64,000 nucleotides of DNA, taken from the NCBI GenBank assembly GCA_032622095.1, contig CP136068.1, forward strand, positions 119,149,509 to 119,213,508. The letters run 5' to 3'. A program made the translations under genes and the position numbers. Each line of letters starts with the position of its first letter. The stretch's first letter is position 1. Below, piece by piece: positions 1 through 9,550 of this stretch. The notes beneath the pieces were generated by a model, which searched no databases, had not been told where the DNA came from, and worked only from the letters and a program-made list of their open reading frames with translations. This stretch comes from Siphonodentalium dalli (taxonomy: Eukaryota; Mollusca; Scaphopoda; Gadilida; Siphonodentaliidae).

Positions 1-240
1 TTGTAATATTTTAATATTCACATTAATTGAAAAATGACTTTCCCAAAGTAACTTATACTTACCTTTACTTAATCTGGAAGCCCGTTATAATGGGCATATT
101 TCCCGATACTCGGCTTTCATCTATTTCAATATTTTAATAATACTCTTCACAGTACACAATCATGGACGGAATCGTGAGAACGGCCGTCCTATTTTGGAAG
201 ATTGACGGTCAGCCATCGAATCCCGCCATTAACCTCGTTA
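1..240. other. AT-rich sequence, no gene seen
   Basis: Nothing recognisable as coding or as an RNA gene. The segment leads into a CG-rich repeat cluster. Confidence 0.5.
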
Positions 241-435
241 CAAAAATGCTACCGCGTAGCGGTAATGTCACTGCGTTTGTGCGGTGCATTACCGCGTGCC
301 ACCACGCTACCAACATTCGTTACCGCTGGTAGTGCGGTGGTACCGTGAACGTCGCGGTGGTACCGCGGTATGCGCGTGGTAGTGCAACCGCGAATCGGCG
401 GTATGTTTGCGGTATTGCACCGCGGTATTAACGCA
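241..435. repeat. Cluster of ACCGCGGT/CGGTA-type short inverted repeats
   Basis: About 195 bp packed with ACCGC, CGGTA and GCGGT words in both orientations (for example TACCGCGTAGCGGTA and TGGTACCGCGGTA). Its CG content is far above the surroundings. It abuts the fold-back repeat starting near 487. It could be the subterminal region of a DNA transposon; no transposase is seen. Confidence 0.6.
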
Positions 436-486
436 TGTACACCTCGTTAAAACAGGTCGCTTAATTTGAGCAGTGCTGTATATAAT

Positions 487-1410
487 AATGTTTTAAAAAA
501 TTGGTTGCCATTTTGGAAGCCATCTTGATAGTTCCATTTTACTTTTAAAAAATGGCTCAAACCTGAACAGCGATTTTTTTGTCGATTTTGATATCAGGTT
601 TGTGACAGAAAATTTCGAAATAATTCTGGTAATTTCAGTGGTTAAAATAGTAACGAATACCCAATGTACATCATAAATGTTAGTAGTCAAGCTATATAAG
701 ACAGAATAGTCAATTGTGTGCATCACAACAACTTGTAAGCGGTTGCATGGCACGCTGGGATAATAATTACCATTTTCCATATTTTGGCGCCCATTTTGGC
801 AGCCATTTTGAGCCAAAGTGACAATTTTGATACCATTGAGTTCGAATATCAATAAAATATAGAATGCATCACTTACATTGTATAGTTCTTTCAATGGGGA
901 TCTTTTGTGAAATGTTATACCGCGTTTTGTAAAATCGAATTTTTGAGTGATCGGAAGGGGTGTGAACCCCACGAACAGCATATTTCATTGCTCCAATGAT
1001 CAGTTAACATGCTAAATACAAAATAAAGTCACAATTCTCAACCAGTTCCAAACCACAGAAACTTATTTTAAAGATATTAGTAGAAAACGTAAAAATTCCA
1101 CTCCGGTCGCCATTTTGGCAGCCATCTTGGGCGGGGAGTTTCAATTTTGGCACACAAACGTGGCGTTATGTCTTAGCTTCACAAAAATGTATACATTTGT
1201 ATACATATGACAAGATGTTCTCACTATAATTGCATCAAGCTGACTTATAGGAAAATGGCAGCCATCTTGGACGCCATATTGAATTACAAAAAATGCTCAA
1301 AGCGGATTTTTGCGGATGTTGGATATGTTATAGAGGATATACTCCTCTTCAAAATGGTATACAAACCAACTTAGTCCAAATTTTTTCTAGGTCAAACCTT
1401 TTATCGACCA
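487..1410 (-). mobile_element. Fragment (one arm and TIR) of the large fold-back family
   Basis: Segment 487-1070 matches 43760-44437, and 1075-1410 matches 46650-46985, almost base for base in the same orientation. The reverse complement of part of it recurs at 42096-42306 and 11819-12067. The terminal inverted repeat of the family lies at about 1160-1375 (GTGGCGTTATGTCTTAGC through CAAAATGGTATACAAACC). The 162-codon open frame on the minus strand (493-981) lies wholly inside this repeat. Its relatives at 11865 and 43891 diverge like noncoding DNA, so I do not call it a gene. The site at 1064-1080 (TTTTAAAGATATTAG) is the uninterrupted version of the site that holds the 2.2 kb insertion at 44442-46648. 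Confidence 0.8.
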
Positions 1411-1763
1411 GACTATCATAGAAGCGTCACTAATTGGTATCTTCGGGTTGAGGCTATCATGGCACCCGATGAAATACGCAGACGATGTGTGTAATTTAAA
1501 TTATCCAACTTTGCGACAAAATAAGTACTCTTTGCGGACTACCGATAGATCGTATTGCCTTCTGTTTTGGTCGGGGCAAGTTTGCAAACCAGTCTTGCTG
1601 CTATGAGAATATTGTCACTATGTATATAAGCACAATTTATTTAGCATTAACAAACTGTGGTTAAAATTTGGTTTTGTTTAATGCTGCAAATAACATCTAA
1701 ATCAAGTTATCCATCACTTATACAAATGTATATAGACTACCAATTTGAGTACCACCTAGTACC
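1411..1763. other. Unassigned intergenic/intronic sequence
   Basis: No open frame of note and no repeat match that I recognise elsewhere in the window. Confidence 0.4.
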
Positions 1764-2929
1764 CAGTGTTCGCGCTGGACCGAAAAAAACTTTAGCCAAA
1801 AGTTTAGCCAAATGAGAAAATTTTATTAGCCAAATGAAAAAAACTTTAGCCAAATGTTTTTTGGCCAAATTAAAAAAAAACTTTGGCCAATTAAATCATT
1901 GTTTTCTGGTCGATTCACAATTAATGACTAAAACGTAAAATCTAACAGACACAGGTAAAATACACAATAATTTAAATAATTTTGATGAACTAGAAGTATT
2001 TTTATATATATCATTTATTAAAAATTTATTAATCTTTATGTGAAAGAGTGATTTGGGGGGGGGGGGGGGGGGGGTAACCCGGGATTGCCCTTAATGTCAT
2101 CTTTTTTTAAATCATTAAATATTTATCCTTGCGAAAATATCTAAGTGACATCTGGAAACTAATAACTTAATATTGTTACGCCATTATCAAATTACAATCT
2201 GTCATAAAAGCATGCATATTATTTTGACTGTAGGCCTACCGGTATTGACGACAAATAGCCACAAACTATCTGTCGTGATTCACATTTGGCTGATTAAGCT
2301 ATTGTCTTACTCTTGGTGCTCATAAACCTCGACCGTCATAAATACAATGTCATCATAAACATGCATTGTGCAGCCGCGCCGTGTGTGTGACCAGACAGAC
2401 AATGGGCTGAATGGGGGATTAGGGGATTAAATGTAAAAATTAATAATGACCTTTTGCTGCTTCGTGCAGAGTGACGTAATCTTTCGCCAGATTAAAACAG
2501 CCTGTTACGAAGAAATTGCTTATATACCGGCGTCAATGCACTTTACAAAACATTGCTTTCTTCACATTGTCATAATTCAACCATGGTCGGTTTAATGTCC
2601 ATGCGTCTTTGAATGTCCGTCTTGTGAAAACTAAAGATGATTGCATATCACTTTGTGATCGCTTGATTGATAGAGTTGTCGATCGGGTTTTCCCATTTGT
2701 ACGATATTTCATAAGTACGAAAATAATGAAATACTTTCGTCACCTAACTTCGTCTTGAATGTCGATCTATTGAGCGCTTTTATTAATTAGCTTTCTGGTT
2801 CCATGCTTTCAGTCTCCATTTGGGTTCAAAAAAAGTTTAGCCAAAAGTTTAGCCAAATGAAATTTTTATTAGCCAAATTCGAAAAAGATTAGCCATTGGC
2901 TAATTTGGCTACCGACAGCGCGAACACTG
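1764..2929. mobile_element. Non-autonomous hAT transposon with perfect TIRs and 8-bp TSD
   Basis: The ends are perfect 14-bp inverted repeats, CAGTGTTCGCGCTG at 1764 and CAGCGCGAACACTG ending at 2929. The flanks are a perfect 8-bp target-site duplication, CTAGTACC (1756-1763 and 2930-2937). Terminal CAG(N)G and an 8-bp duplication are the hallmarks of the hAT superfamily. Subterminal regions carry repeated TTAGCCAAA words on both sides (1790-1890 and 2830-2900), as expected for transposase-binding repeats. No transposase frame remains, so it is a 1166-bp deletion derivative. A run of about 19 G lies inside near 2056. Confidence 0.92.
2056..2074. repeat. Poly-G run inside the hAT element
   Basis: About 19 consecutive G. 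Homopolymer length is unreliable in assemblies. It has G-quadruplex potential. Confidence 0.8.
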
Positions 2930-3565
2930 CTAGTACCGTATACATGTACCACGGTACTCACCACTCAGTACTGGTACCGTGAAAATTACTGATGGTTCCG
3001 GTACTGTACTGGTACCGTTGAGAAGCCTGATGGTGCCTTCACCTCAATGGATTTGTAGCTAAAACAGTGAGTTATTTTGAGAGACACTGGTCCCTCTCCT
3101 CATCCTGGAATCCTAACCTATAAGATGCCACTTTAGTTAGTGTATAGTTAGTTTTGACTTTATTAGTTTTTACTTCCAGTGATTGCCGTACTTTTGCTCA
3201 CTTTCCAGTTAATTTTCTCAATAAAATATATCTTTAAAAATATGGATGTGATGCTAAACAAATTTTTTTAATAATATTTCTATGTGCCTGTGAAATTTCA
3301 TGTAATGGCTGGCATTCATCTGAGTGAGGTGTATAAAAACTCATTCGGTCCATTTTGTCATATTTAGGATATCCTTAATCACAATCAGGATGGCTTTCCA
3401 ATAGTGTTGGGTTGTATTGTTCACAGAATATATCCTTCACCAGCACCAAAAATGAGTTATTTCCAGGGTTGCCATGACCGGCCCAGTGAATCAGAGGTCT
3501 GCCATGGTGTGCCCAAAATTAAGCAAATCTAAATTATTGGCCTCACACATTTTATTCTCTTTCAG
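2930..3565. other. Sequence upstream of STING exon A; GTACC-rich start
   Basis: Positions 2930-3030 repeat GTACCG/CGGTAC words in both orientations. The remainder up to the splice acceptor at 3565 shows no open frame or promoter that I can support. Any transmembrane or N-terminal exons of the STING gene would have to lie upstream of this window or be unrecognised here. Confidence 0.4.
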
Positions 3566-3660
3566 CTGATATAGATATGAAGACTTACATGCCATATGGT
3601 AACATTGCTCATGGCCAGGCATGGTCCACTACACAGGATTGATAAGAATCATCGGACCTG
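3566..3660 (+). CDS. STING: STING domain 1, exon A (first CBD helix), with apparent 1-nt frameshift
   Basis: Exon bounded by acceptor TTCTCTTTCAG and donor G|GTGAGT, both phase 1. Before the break it reads DIDMKTYMPYGNIAHGQAW; after the break, in the next frame, HYTGLIRIIGP. Animal STING begins its cyclic-dinucleotide domain with [20 protein letters not shown], so the match is clear on both sides of Trp. The frame is lost at TGGTCCAC (3622-3629): one base is missing relative to the family, most simply one C of a CC run. The downstream frame joins in phase to exon B to give the family motif P-E-L. If real, the indel kills this copy; if a sequencing or assembly error, the gene is intact. The human Tyr163 and Tyr167 positions read His and Leu here. 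Confidence 0.75.
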
Positions 3661-3774
3661 GTGAGTCAATCTCAATATATCACAAGTCTGAGCAAAAGAA
3701 CATTTTCTGCAGCCAGCAAAAAGTTATTCTAAGCAGCCTTTATTTGACTTTTGTTTGTCTGTCTGGCTGCTTTT

Positions 3775-3950
3775 TAGCTCACCTGAGACGAAGTCTCCGG
3801 TGGAGCTATAGTCATCACTCCTCGTCCATCTGCCGTACTGTCCGTCCGTCCGTCAACAATCTTCCCAATGGAGAACTCTTAATAGAATTAATAGATTTTA
3901 TATATATTTATTTGCCTGTAAATATTGGGGAGCGTAACTACTAGCTCCCC
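3775..3950 (+). repeat. 5' end of the AGCTCACCTGAGACGAAGTC hairpin repeat family
   Basis: TTTTTAGCTCACCTGAGACG continues into a complementary GTCTCCGGTGGAGCTATAG, forming a hairpin, followed by CCGTCCGTCCGTC. The same start occurs at 36811 and 52647. Only the first 100 bp or so are recognisable here. Confidence 0.7.
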
Positions 3951-4480
3951 CATATAATTATATACATATAATTATAATAACATTTTACAAATTCTCATAT
4001 TGATACTATTATATTTTTAGTTAATCGAATTATCAAGAGTCAAGATAGTATCAAGATTCAAAATAGGAGAATACAATAGAAGAGAATTCGAAAAAGTATG
4101 ACATGTACATGTATACCATTCAACTGATCCATTAAATTTTTGGCTAAACACGCCAAACCGAAGGTCGGCCAAAAATAAGAGAAGAGAAGTGTGTATGTCT
4201 CGGTTAAGCTCAGTTATTATATAGTACAGCAAGACCTGGGAAAAGACTAAATTCTTCTGATAGTATTAGCAATATACCATTTTGCCGAGAATATGTAATC
4301 GGTGTGACAAAGGCACATACGTTGAATACGTGTATGTGTTATATGTATTGATATAGGTAATTTCTGAAACATATTTCAGTTGCAAATGTTAAATTTGTAT
4401 TTCTTGGGTACTCATGCAATAATTGTAGTTATTCTCAAGCATATATATTACAATTTCTCAATTATATACAAATAAGTTAT

Positions 4481-4850
4481 ACAATAATAATCGTAGAATT
4501 GTAGTGACAGAAATACATGTGTGAACATATCAGAATAGACCCCCAAGTCTCATCGCAAGGAATTTCCGGCCTAGGGTGACTAAACAAGGGAATCAAACCC
4601 ACCTCTGTGGGTAAGTCATCCCCGATCACACATGTATTGCCAACACCATACCCAACTACATACAAATAATTACACAATAATAATTATGAATTCTTAGTGA
4701 CAGAAATAAATGTGTGAACATCTCAGAATAGACCCCCAAGTCTCATCGCAAGGAATTTCCGGCCCAGGGTGACCAAACAAGGGAAGCAAACCCTGTGGGT
4801 AAGTCATCCCCGATCACACAAATATTGCCAACACCATACCCAACTACAAT
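4481..4850. repeat. 193-bp tandem duplication ending at the scaffold gap
   Basis: Unit 1 starts at 4481 and unit 2 at 4674, both reading ACAATAATAAT followed by GTGACAGAAATA and CCCCAAGTCTCATCGCAAGG. The second unit runs into the N block at 4851. The array may continue across the gap, which would explain why the assembly broke there. Confidence 0.8.
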
Positions 4851-4950
4851 NNNNNNNNNNNNNNNNNNNNNNNNNNNNNNNNNNNNNNNNNNNNNNNNNN
4901 NNNNNNNNNNNNNNNNNNNNNNNNNNNNNNNNNNNNNNNNNNNNNNNNNN
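4851..4950. other. Assembly gap (100 N)
   Basis: Exactly 100 N, the conventional placeholder for a gap of unknown size. Confidence 0.98.
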
Positions 4951-5869
4951 AGGTGTGTACATAAATTTCATGAGTGGGAAAAACATTGGGAAATGGAAAT
5001 ATCATGTACTGGATAATTCAACATTTAAACCAGCATATTATATCAATAAATGTATGCATAGTTGTAATGTATGTCGTCAACACAACTATGTTTAACTAGT
5101 TAAAGTTCTAAATTTGTGAACAATCAAGTGAACCATCTATAACTCTGCTCATAAATTGATTACTGTAAATGGTTGATCTAAAACATTTTCAACAAATTAT
5201 TTCTTGACAGAAGTGATTTGTGACAATTTCATTCCAACTATAAAACGACCTTTATCGTAATTATAATGTCTTCCAGGAAGATAATTACTAAATTATTCAA
5301 ATAACGTGTTGTATATATAACATGCAACAAATGGAACTTCAGGAAAACAACCATTTAAATGTTGATATATAGAAGTCATATAGGTTCTTATTTATATAGA
5401 CAACGTTCATAATGTAAAAGGTATCGCACGAAGTGGCGTTGTGTACTAAAGTATGCTAAGCTAGGCTCCAAGTTAAAATGTCGAATTCAATATTTCGTAC
5501 AAGACTTTCCAATTATTGATGTAAATTAGACCTGGAGCCACAATCATGTCTCGGATATCGGAATCCGATAAAATTAAATCAAAATGGAATATCCTGATAT
5601 ATAGTGTCGAATATGTGATCTATTTTAAGTGTCGAAAATGCCATATAACATTTCAAAATAAAACTTATGAAATGTCGTTAAATTCGTGACTACTTGCACA
5701 CTTATAGACATTGAGTTTATGGTTAATAACTGTTCTATACTCTGTATGACAATGGATATCTAACGTGTCACATGTATAAAGGACTACATAAAAGGCGCCA
5801 ATGGCATACTTAAATTAGCTCTCCAAATAACCTCAAATGAATTCTGTCAAAAAATATTTCAATATTGAA

Positions 5870-6400
5870 ATAATGTCAAAGTTGTGGCGAAATGACATGA
5901 AAATTATTTGAATGCCGTGAAATCCAGAATATTTCAAAATTTGTCTGAATGGCGTAAAAAACTGCGCGAATGTTGTCATAATTGTCCAAATGGTGTCAAA
6001 ATTGTCCAAATCGTGTCAAAATCGTGTCAAAATTGCCTGAATGGCATCGAAATTTTTTGAATGGTGTCGAAATGATCTGAATAGTGTCGCAATTTTCCGA
6101 ATGGTGTCAAAATTACCCCAATGGTATCAAATTGCCCCCAATGGTATCAAATTGCCCGAGAAAGGCATCAAAGTTGCCGAAAGGCATCAAAATTGCCAGA
6201 ATGGCATCAAAACTGCCCGGAGGGCATAAATAGTCCGTTGGATATCAAATTTACCCGAATGGCATCAAAATTCACCATATGTCGTTGATTTTGCCAAAAA
6301 GGCATCAAAATTGCCCGGAGGACGTCAATAGTCCGTAGGACATACAAAAATTGCCTGAATGGCATCAAAATTGCCCGTAAGGCGTCGAAATTGTCATATG
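5870..6400. repeat. Degenerate minisatellite, unit about 20 bp (GAATGGCATCAAAATTGCCC)
   Basis: At least 20 imperfect copies of a GAATGG(T/C)(A/G)TCAAAATTGCCC-like unit. The short open frame inside (6041-6229) is a product of the repeat, not a gene. Confidence 0.8.
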
Positions 6401-6544
6401 CGTGGTTTCGAATTCAGCTCAAAATGTCATCAGGCACTTGCCTCAAATGATATCAGGCACTGAGACAATGAACTTATTCGATTCCAGCAACAAGTCGATT
6501 CAAAGTGACTACTAGTAAGTCCACTCGCCAATGTTTCCCCAAGA

Positions 6545-6668
6545 AAGGCGTATATAAACATACATATATGCATATACACATACATATACATACATATATA
6601 CACACATATATATACAAATGTACCTACATACATATAAATATACATATGCATACACATATACATACATG
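6545..6668. repeat. (ATAC/ATAT) microsatellite
   Basis: Interspersed CATACATATA and ATACACATA units. The open frame on the minus strand here is low-complexity and is rejected as a gene. Confidence 0.85.
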
Positions 6669-7255
6669 TCCGATGGCAACCTAATCAAGACACCCGTGGC
6701 AGCTACAAAGGCGAAAAGACCAAGTCGTTACAAGTCGTTACAAAAGTTGAAACGTGATATAATGTATTAATTGTGCACTAAAACAAGAGGGTAAAATTAT
6801 ATAGCTTATTTTAACATATAAAAACAAATTGTTTGAAGCAAGCATATTTTATTATATATGCAAACTACCGGGGGAGATAAATGGTGGCTTATAATATTTT
6901 TTAAAAGTATATACATGATAACATCGTTATGAGCTAAATCCACATTGCATATAGACCAATTATGTATATGCTTTTATCAATTGTCGAAATAGCGACTAGA
7001 GATGATCCTGTGAAATGTAACTTGATAGTGTAAGGCCAAAGTAGCAAAGTTTGTTATGTTCTATTCTCAAAAATAACCTGGAAATTTATAATTATTCGAA
7101 ATGAATTAGCATCAATGAATCCTTGTTTAAATATGTGCACATGCACCAACGAATGCTCAATATAACTTCAATAACAGTCCGAGTAACATTTAGGAAACTA
7201 TGTTAACCATAATATCTGGTTTGTACTAATGTGTACAAGTAACAATTGTTGACAT

Positions 7256-7985
7256 TGACATGTAGATGGGAACGAGTCATTTTGGGGTCATTCGGCCAAA
7301 AAACATGGCCGCTGGTGGCCATCTTGGATTTCAAAATTCAATCCATTGGCGCGGGCTACAGGTCGTACTGTTCGTTTGATCATCATGAAATTTGTCATGG
7401 ATGTTAATATTGACATGTAGATGGGAACGAGTCATTTTGGGGTCGTTCGGCCAAAAAACATGGCCGTCAGCAGCCATCTTGGATTTTACTCTTTGCATGA
7501 CTAAATCATTTGGCGCAGGCTACAGGTCGTAGTTTTGATCGGAACTTCATGAAATTTGTCATGGATGTTAACAATGACATGTATATGGGAACGAGTCATT
7601 TTGGGGTCATACGGCCAAAAAACATAGCCGCCAGCAGCCATCTTGGATTTTACTCTTTGCATGACTAAATCCATTGGCACAGGCTACAGGTCATACCTTT
7701 GATCAGATCATTATGAGATTTGTAAAGGCTGTAGATGGGAACAAGTCATTTTGGGGTAATTCGGGAAAAAACATGGCTGCCGGTGGCCATTTTAGAATTT
7801 ACTCTTTGCATCAATAAATCCTTTGTCACACCATAATCACCACATCTCTGATCCGATCATTATGAAACCTGTTATGAATGTTGATATTGACATGAACATC
7901 TAGTCTTACTTAGACATTTCAATTAGCACTTTTCCTATTCCTCCATTTACTGTCGACCATTAAATTATTCCCCTACCTAAGTTGC
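7256..7985 (+). mobile_element. Truncated Helentron/HINE-like element (about four 165-bp units)
   Basis: Four units of the GATGGGAACGAGTCATTTTG type tandem repeat are followed by the family 3' segment (ACTGTCGACCATTAAATTA...CCCCTACCTAAGTTG). The copy stops exactly before the terminal AGCTGCAGTGTCATTGACAC stem-loop seen in the intact copy at 41316-41345. The 5' hairpin end is also missing. Confidence 0.8.
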
Positions 7986-7989
7986 ACAC

Positions 7990-8225
7990 AAGCAAAAATG
8001 CTAGGCAGTATCGTATATTTATTCGAGCGAACTTAATGATACATTACAATATCACTATAGAAAAAAGGATCGTGAAAATTGTTACGAAATTATACACTGT
8101 ATAATTATTACGAAGATATGATGTACATTTATATTATTATCACCAATATTATTTGAAACATATAAACAAAAATGCTAGGCTGCATTGTGCATTTATTCGA
8201 GCATGAAATTGAAGTGACTGCATAC
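7990..8225. repeat. Short direct repeat (GCAAAAATGCTAGGC ... TTTATTCGAGC)
   Basis: The 40-bp word near 7994-8030 recurs near 8170-8205 with substitutions. Purpose unknown. Confidence 0.55.
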
Positions 8226-8359
8226 ACCAATGTCATTTAGCCTGTAGACATAAACAAGGGTCAATGCAGAACTAGGAATGCAGGAAAATGCTGTCAGTTT
8301 GCTAGGATTTTCACAACGCCAGTTGTGTTAGAGTACAGTCCTTTGTGACTGTTCCATGG

Positions 8360-8911
8360 TTAAGCCGATGTTGGCTTCCTATGCTTTTGTGAGGGCATCT
8401 GCCCCAAACAATTCCAGCAGACATCTAGATAGGTCAGACTCAGCATGAGCCTTTGCTGACTTTTGAATGTCCAGCTGTCTGTATCAAAGTCTCTCATATT
8501 AGAGATCTCAGGGATACTTATAGCATCGATGTTATCGTCAACATCTCGCTCTCCGTCAGATTCAGAGTTTCCGTCCGAGTTCTCACTCGACGATGTCTTG
8601 TCACGGAATCTAGTCACGGCATCTTCAAGTGAACGATTGTGATCAACAACGAGCTCGAGAATTTGGCTTATTTTCCCGCCGAAAGTATCGCAGAAGCCTT
8701 TGAATTCTTCGATGTGCTGTTCAAATTTAGCCAGCAAAATGTCCACTTCGGATTTTGACGTTCTTTTGCTTAGTCGAGGCGTGGAATCATCATCAGGCTG
8801 TTCCATTACTTTATTTGTATCTGCGCTAGAATCTAGCGAAAAGTTATCTGAATCCGTCATTATATAAAGACGGAAGAGAACCGAAAAAACGATGTTTTCC
8901 CGATGACGCAA
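8360..8911 (-). CDS. Hypothetical acidic, probably coiled-coil protein, 166-183 aa
   Basis: An uninterrupted minus-strand frame, by far the longest non-repeat frame in the window. A likelier start than the first Met is Met18 (codon at 8858-8860), giving MTDSDNFSLDSSADTNKVME. The N-terminus is Ser/Asp-rich. The middle (DILLAKFEQHIEEFKGFCDT, then ILELVVDHNRSLEDAVTRF) shows heptad-like hydrophobic spacing, suggesting a coiled coil. A strongly acidic Ser/Glu/Asp stretch follows (SSSENSDGNSESDGERDVDD). No family is recognised. It lies in the first intron of the + strand STING gene, on the opposite strand. Such N-terminal acidic/coiled segments are common in transposon-encoded accessory or gag-like proteins, so a mobile-element origin is plausible. 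It could also be a single exon of a host gene. Confidence 0.5.
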   Translation of the reverse strand: MRHRENIVFSVLFRLYIMTDSDNFSLDSSADTNKVMEQPDDDSTPRLSKRTSKSEVDILLAKFEQHIEEFKGFCDTFGGKISQILELVVDHNRSLEDAVTRFRDKTSSSENSDGNSESDGERDVDDNIDAISIPEISNMRDFDTDSWTFKSQQRLMLSLTYLDVCWNCLGQMPSQKHRKPTSA

Positions 8912-9055
8912 AGTAGATAAACTGAATTGTGGGAGCGTTACAGGGGTGACGACACCTTTTGGGTGATTTAAAAAGTCACACCGGAAACGAAACGATGTTG
9001 CGAGTTGTAAACGTTAAAGTGATATATTCCGAGCGATATCAGGTAGGTTCCTAAT
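8912..9055. promoter_or_regulatory. Possible divergent promoter/5' exon region
   Basis: A CpG-richer stretch between the minus-strand ORF and STING exon B, with an ETS-like ACCGGAAAC at about 8980. A good splice donor on the + strand (GATATCAG|GTAGGTTCC) sits near 9043. It could serve as a 5' exon start for a shortened STING transcript entering exon B at 9285 and starting at ATG 9338. This is inference from motif placement only. Confidence 0.25.
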
Positions 9056-9284
9056 TTATGATATAAAATCACAGTTTTTGTGTTGTCTAGATGTTAATTG
9101 AAGCAATTTAATGATGATGGTATTATAGTTCACATTTGAGAAGATGTGCACAGGGCACGGTCCCATGATTTCTGATCAAGGTCGTGTTGAAATCAAAGTT
9201 TGTTCAATTATTTTGCCTCCTTTTAAAGATGTTGTGCTTATTTCTGAAATATTAATGCTTATCATACTACTTCATATTTTTCAG

Positions 9285-9550
9285 AACTTGAGAACAAAAT
9301 AAAAGATAGTGATGTTTACAAGAAAAACCCAGGCAGGATGTCTACTAAATTCTATGAATTACTACCAATATCAGGTTATTGTCCTGATATAATCAAAGGT
9401 GGTGGTCCGGAAGGGGGAATCACTTTGGAATGCAGAATTGAAATTAAGAAAAATATGATGCGTGGTGGATCACCCAGAGACTATTCAGTGACAGTTTGGA
9501 AAGTTGATGGTGATGATGATGATGATGACGATGATGACGATATCAAAAAG
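9285..9550 (+). CDS. STING: STING domain 1, exon B (core of the cyclic-dinucleotide-binding domain)
   Basis: Acceptor ATATTTTTCAG (phase 1), donor AAG|GTTTGT (phase 0). It reads ELENKIKDSDVYKKNPGRM, then STKFYELLPISGYCPDIIK, then a charged segment ending PRDYSVTVWKV. Vertebrate STING at this place reads PELQARIRTYNQHY...RLYILLPLDCGVPDNL...KDRVYSNSIYELL. The helix, the FYxLLP strand and the R-x-Y-S strand therefore line up. The Arg of PRDYSV aligns with human Arg238, a nucleotide-contacting residue, and the Tyr two residues on with Tyr240. In the following beta hairpin, where the human loop is short (ENGQRAG), this protein has about ten Asp in a row from GAT/GAC repeats. An internal ATG at 9338 would start a protein lacking the first helix. 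Confidence 0.85.

Larger units (their letters stand above)
3661..9284 (+). other. Intron A-B of the STING gene (5.6 kb), repeat-filled
   Basis: Joins exon A to exon B in phase 1. It holds a hairpin/(CCGT)n repeat start, a tandem duplication next to the scaffold gap, minisatellites, a Helentron-like fragment and a minus-strand ORF, annotated separately. Positions 3960-4480, 4951-5870 and 6669-7255 are AT-rich and show nothing I can name. Confidence 0.6.

Noticed and set aside
493-981. 162-codon minus-strand open frame
   Set aside because: Lies inside a repeat whose other copies (11865-12236, 43891-44217) carry frame-breaking differences; no protein-like conservation.
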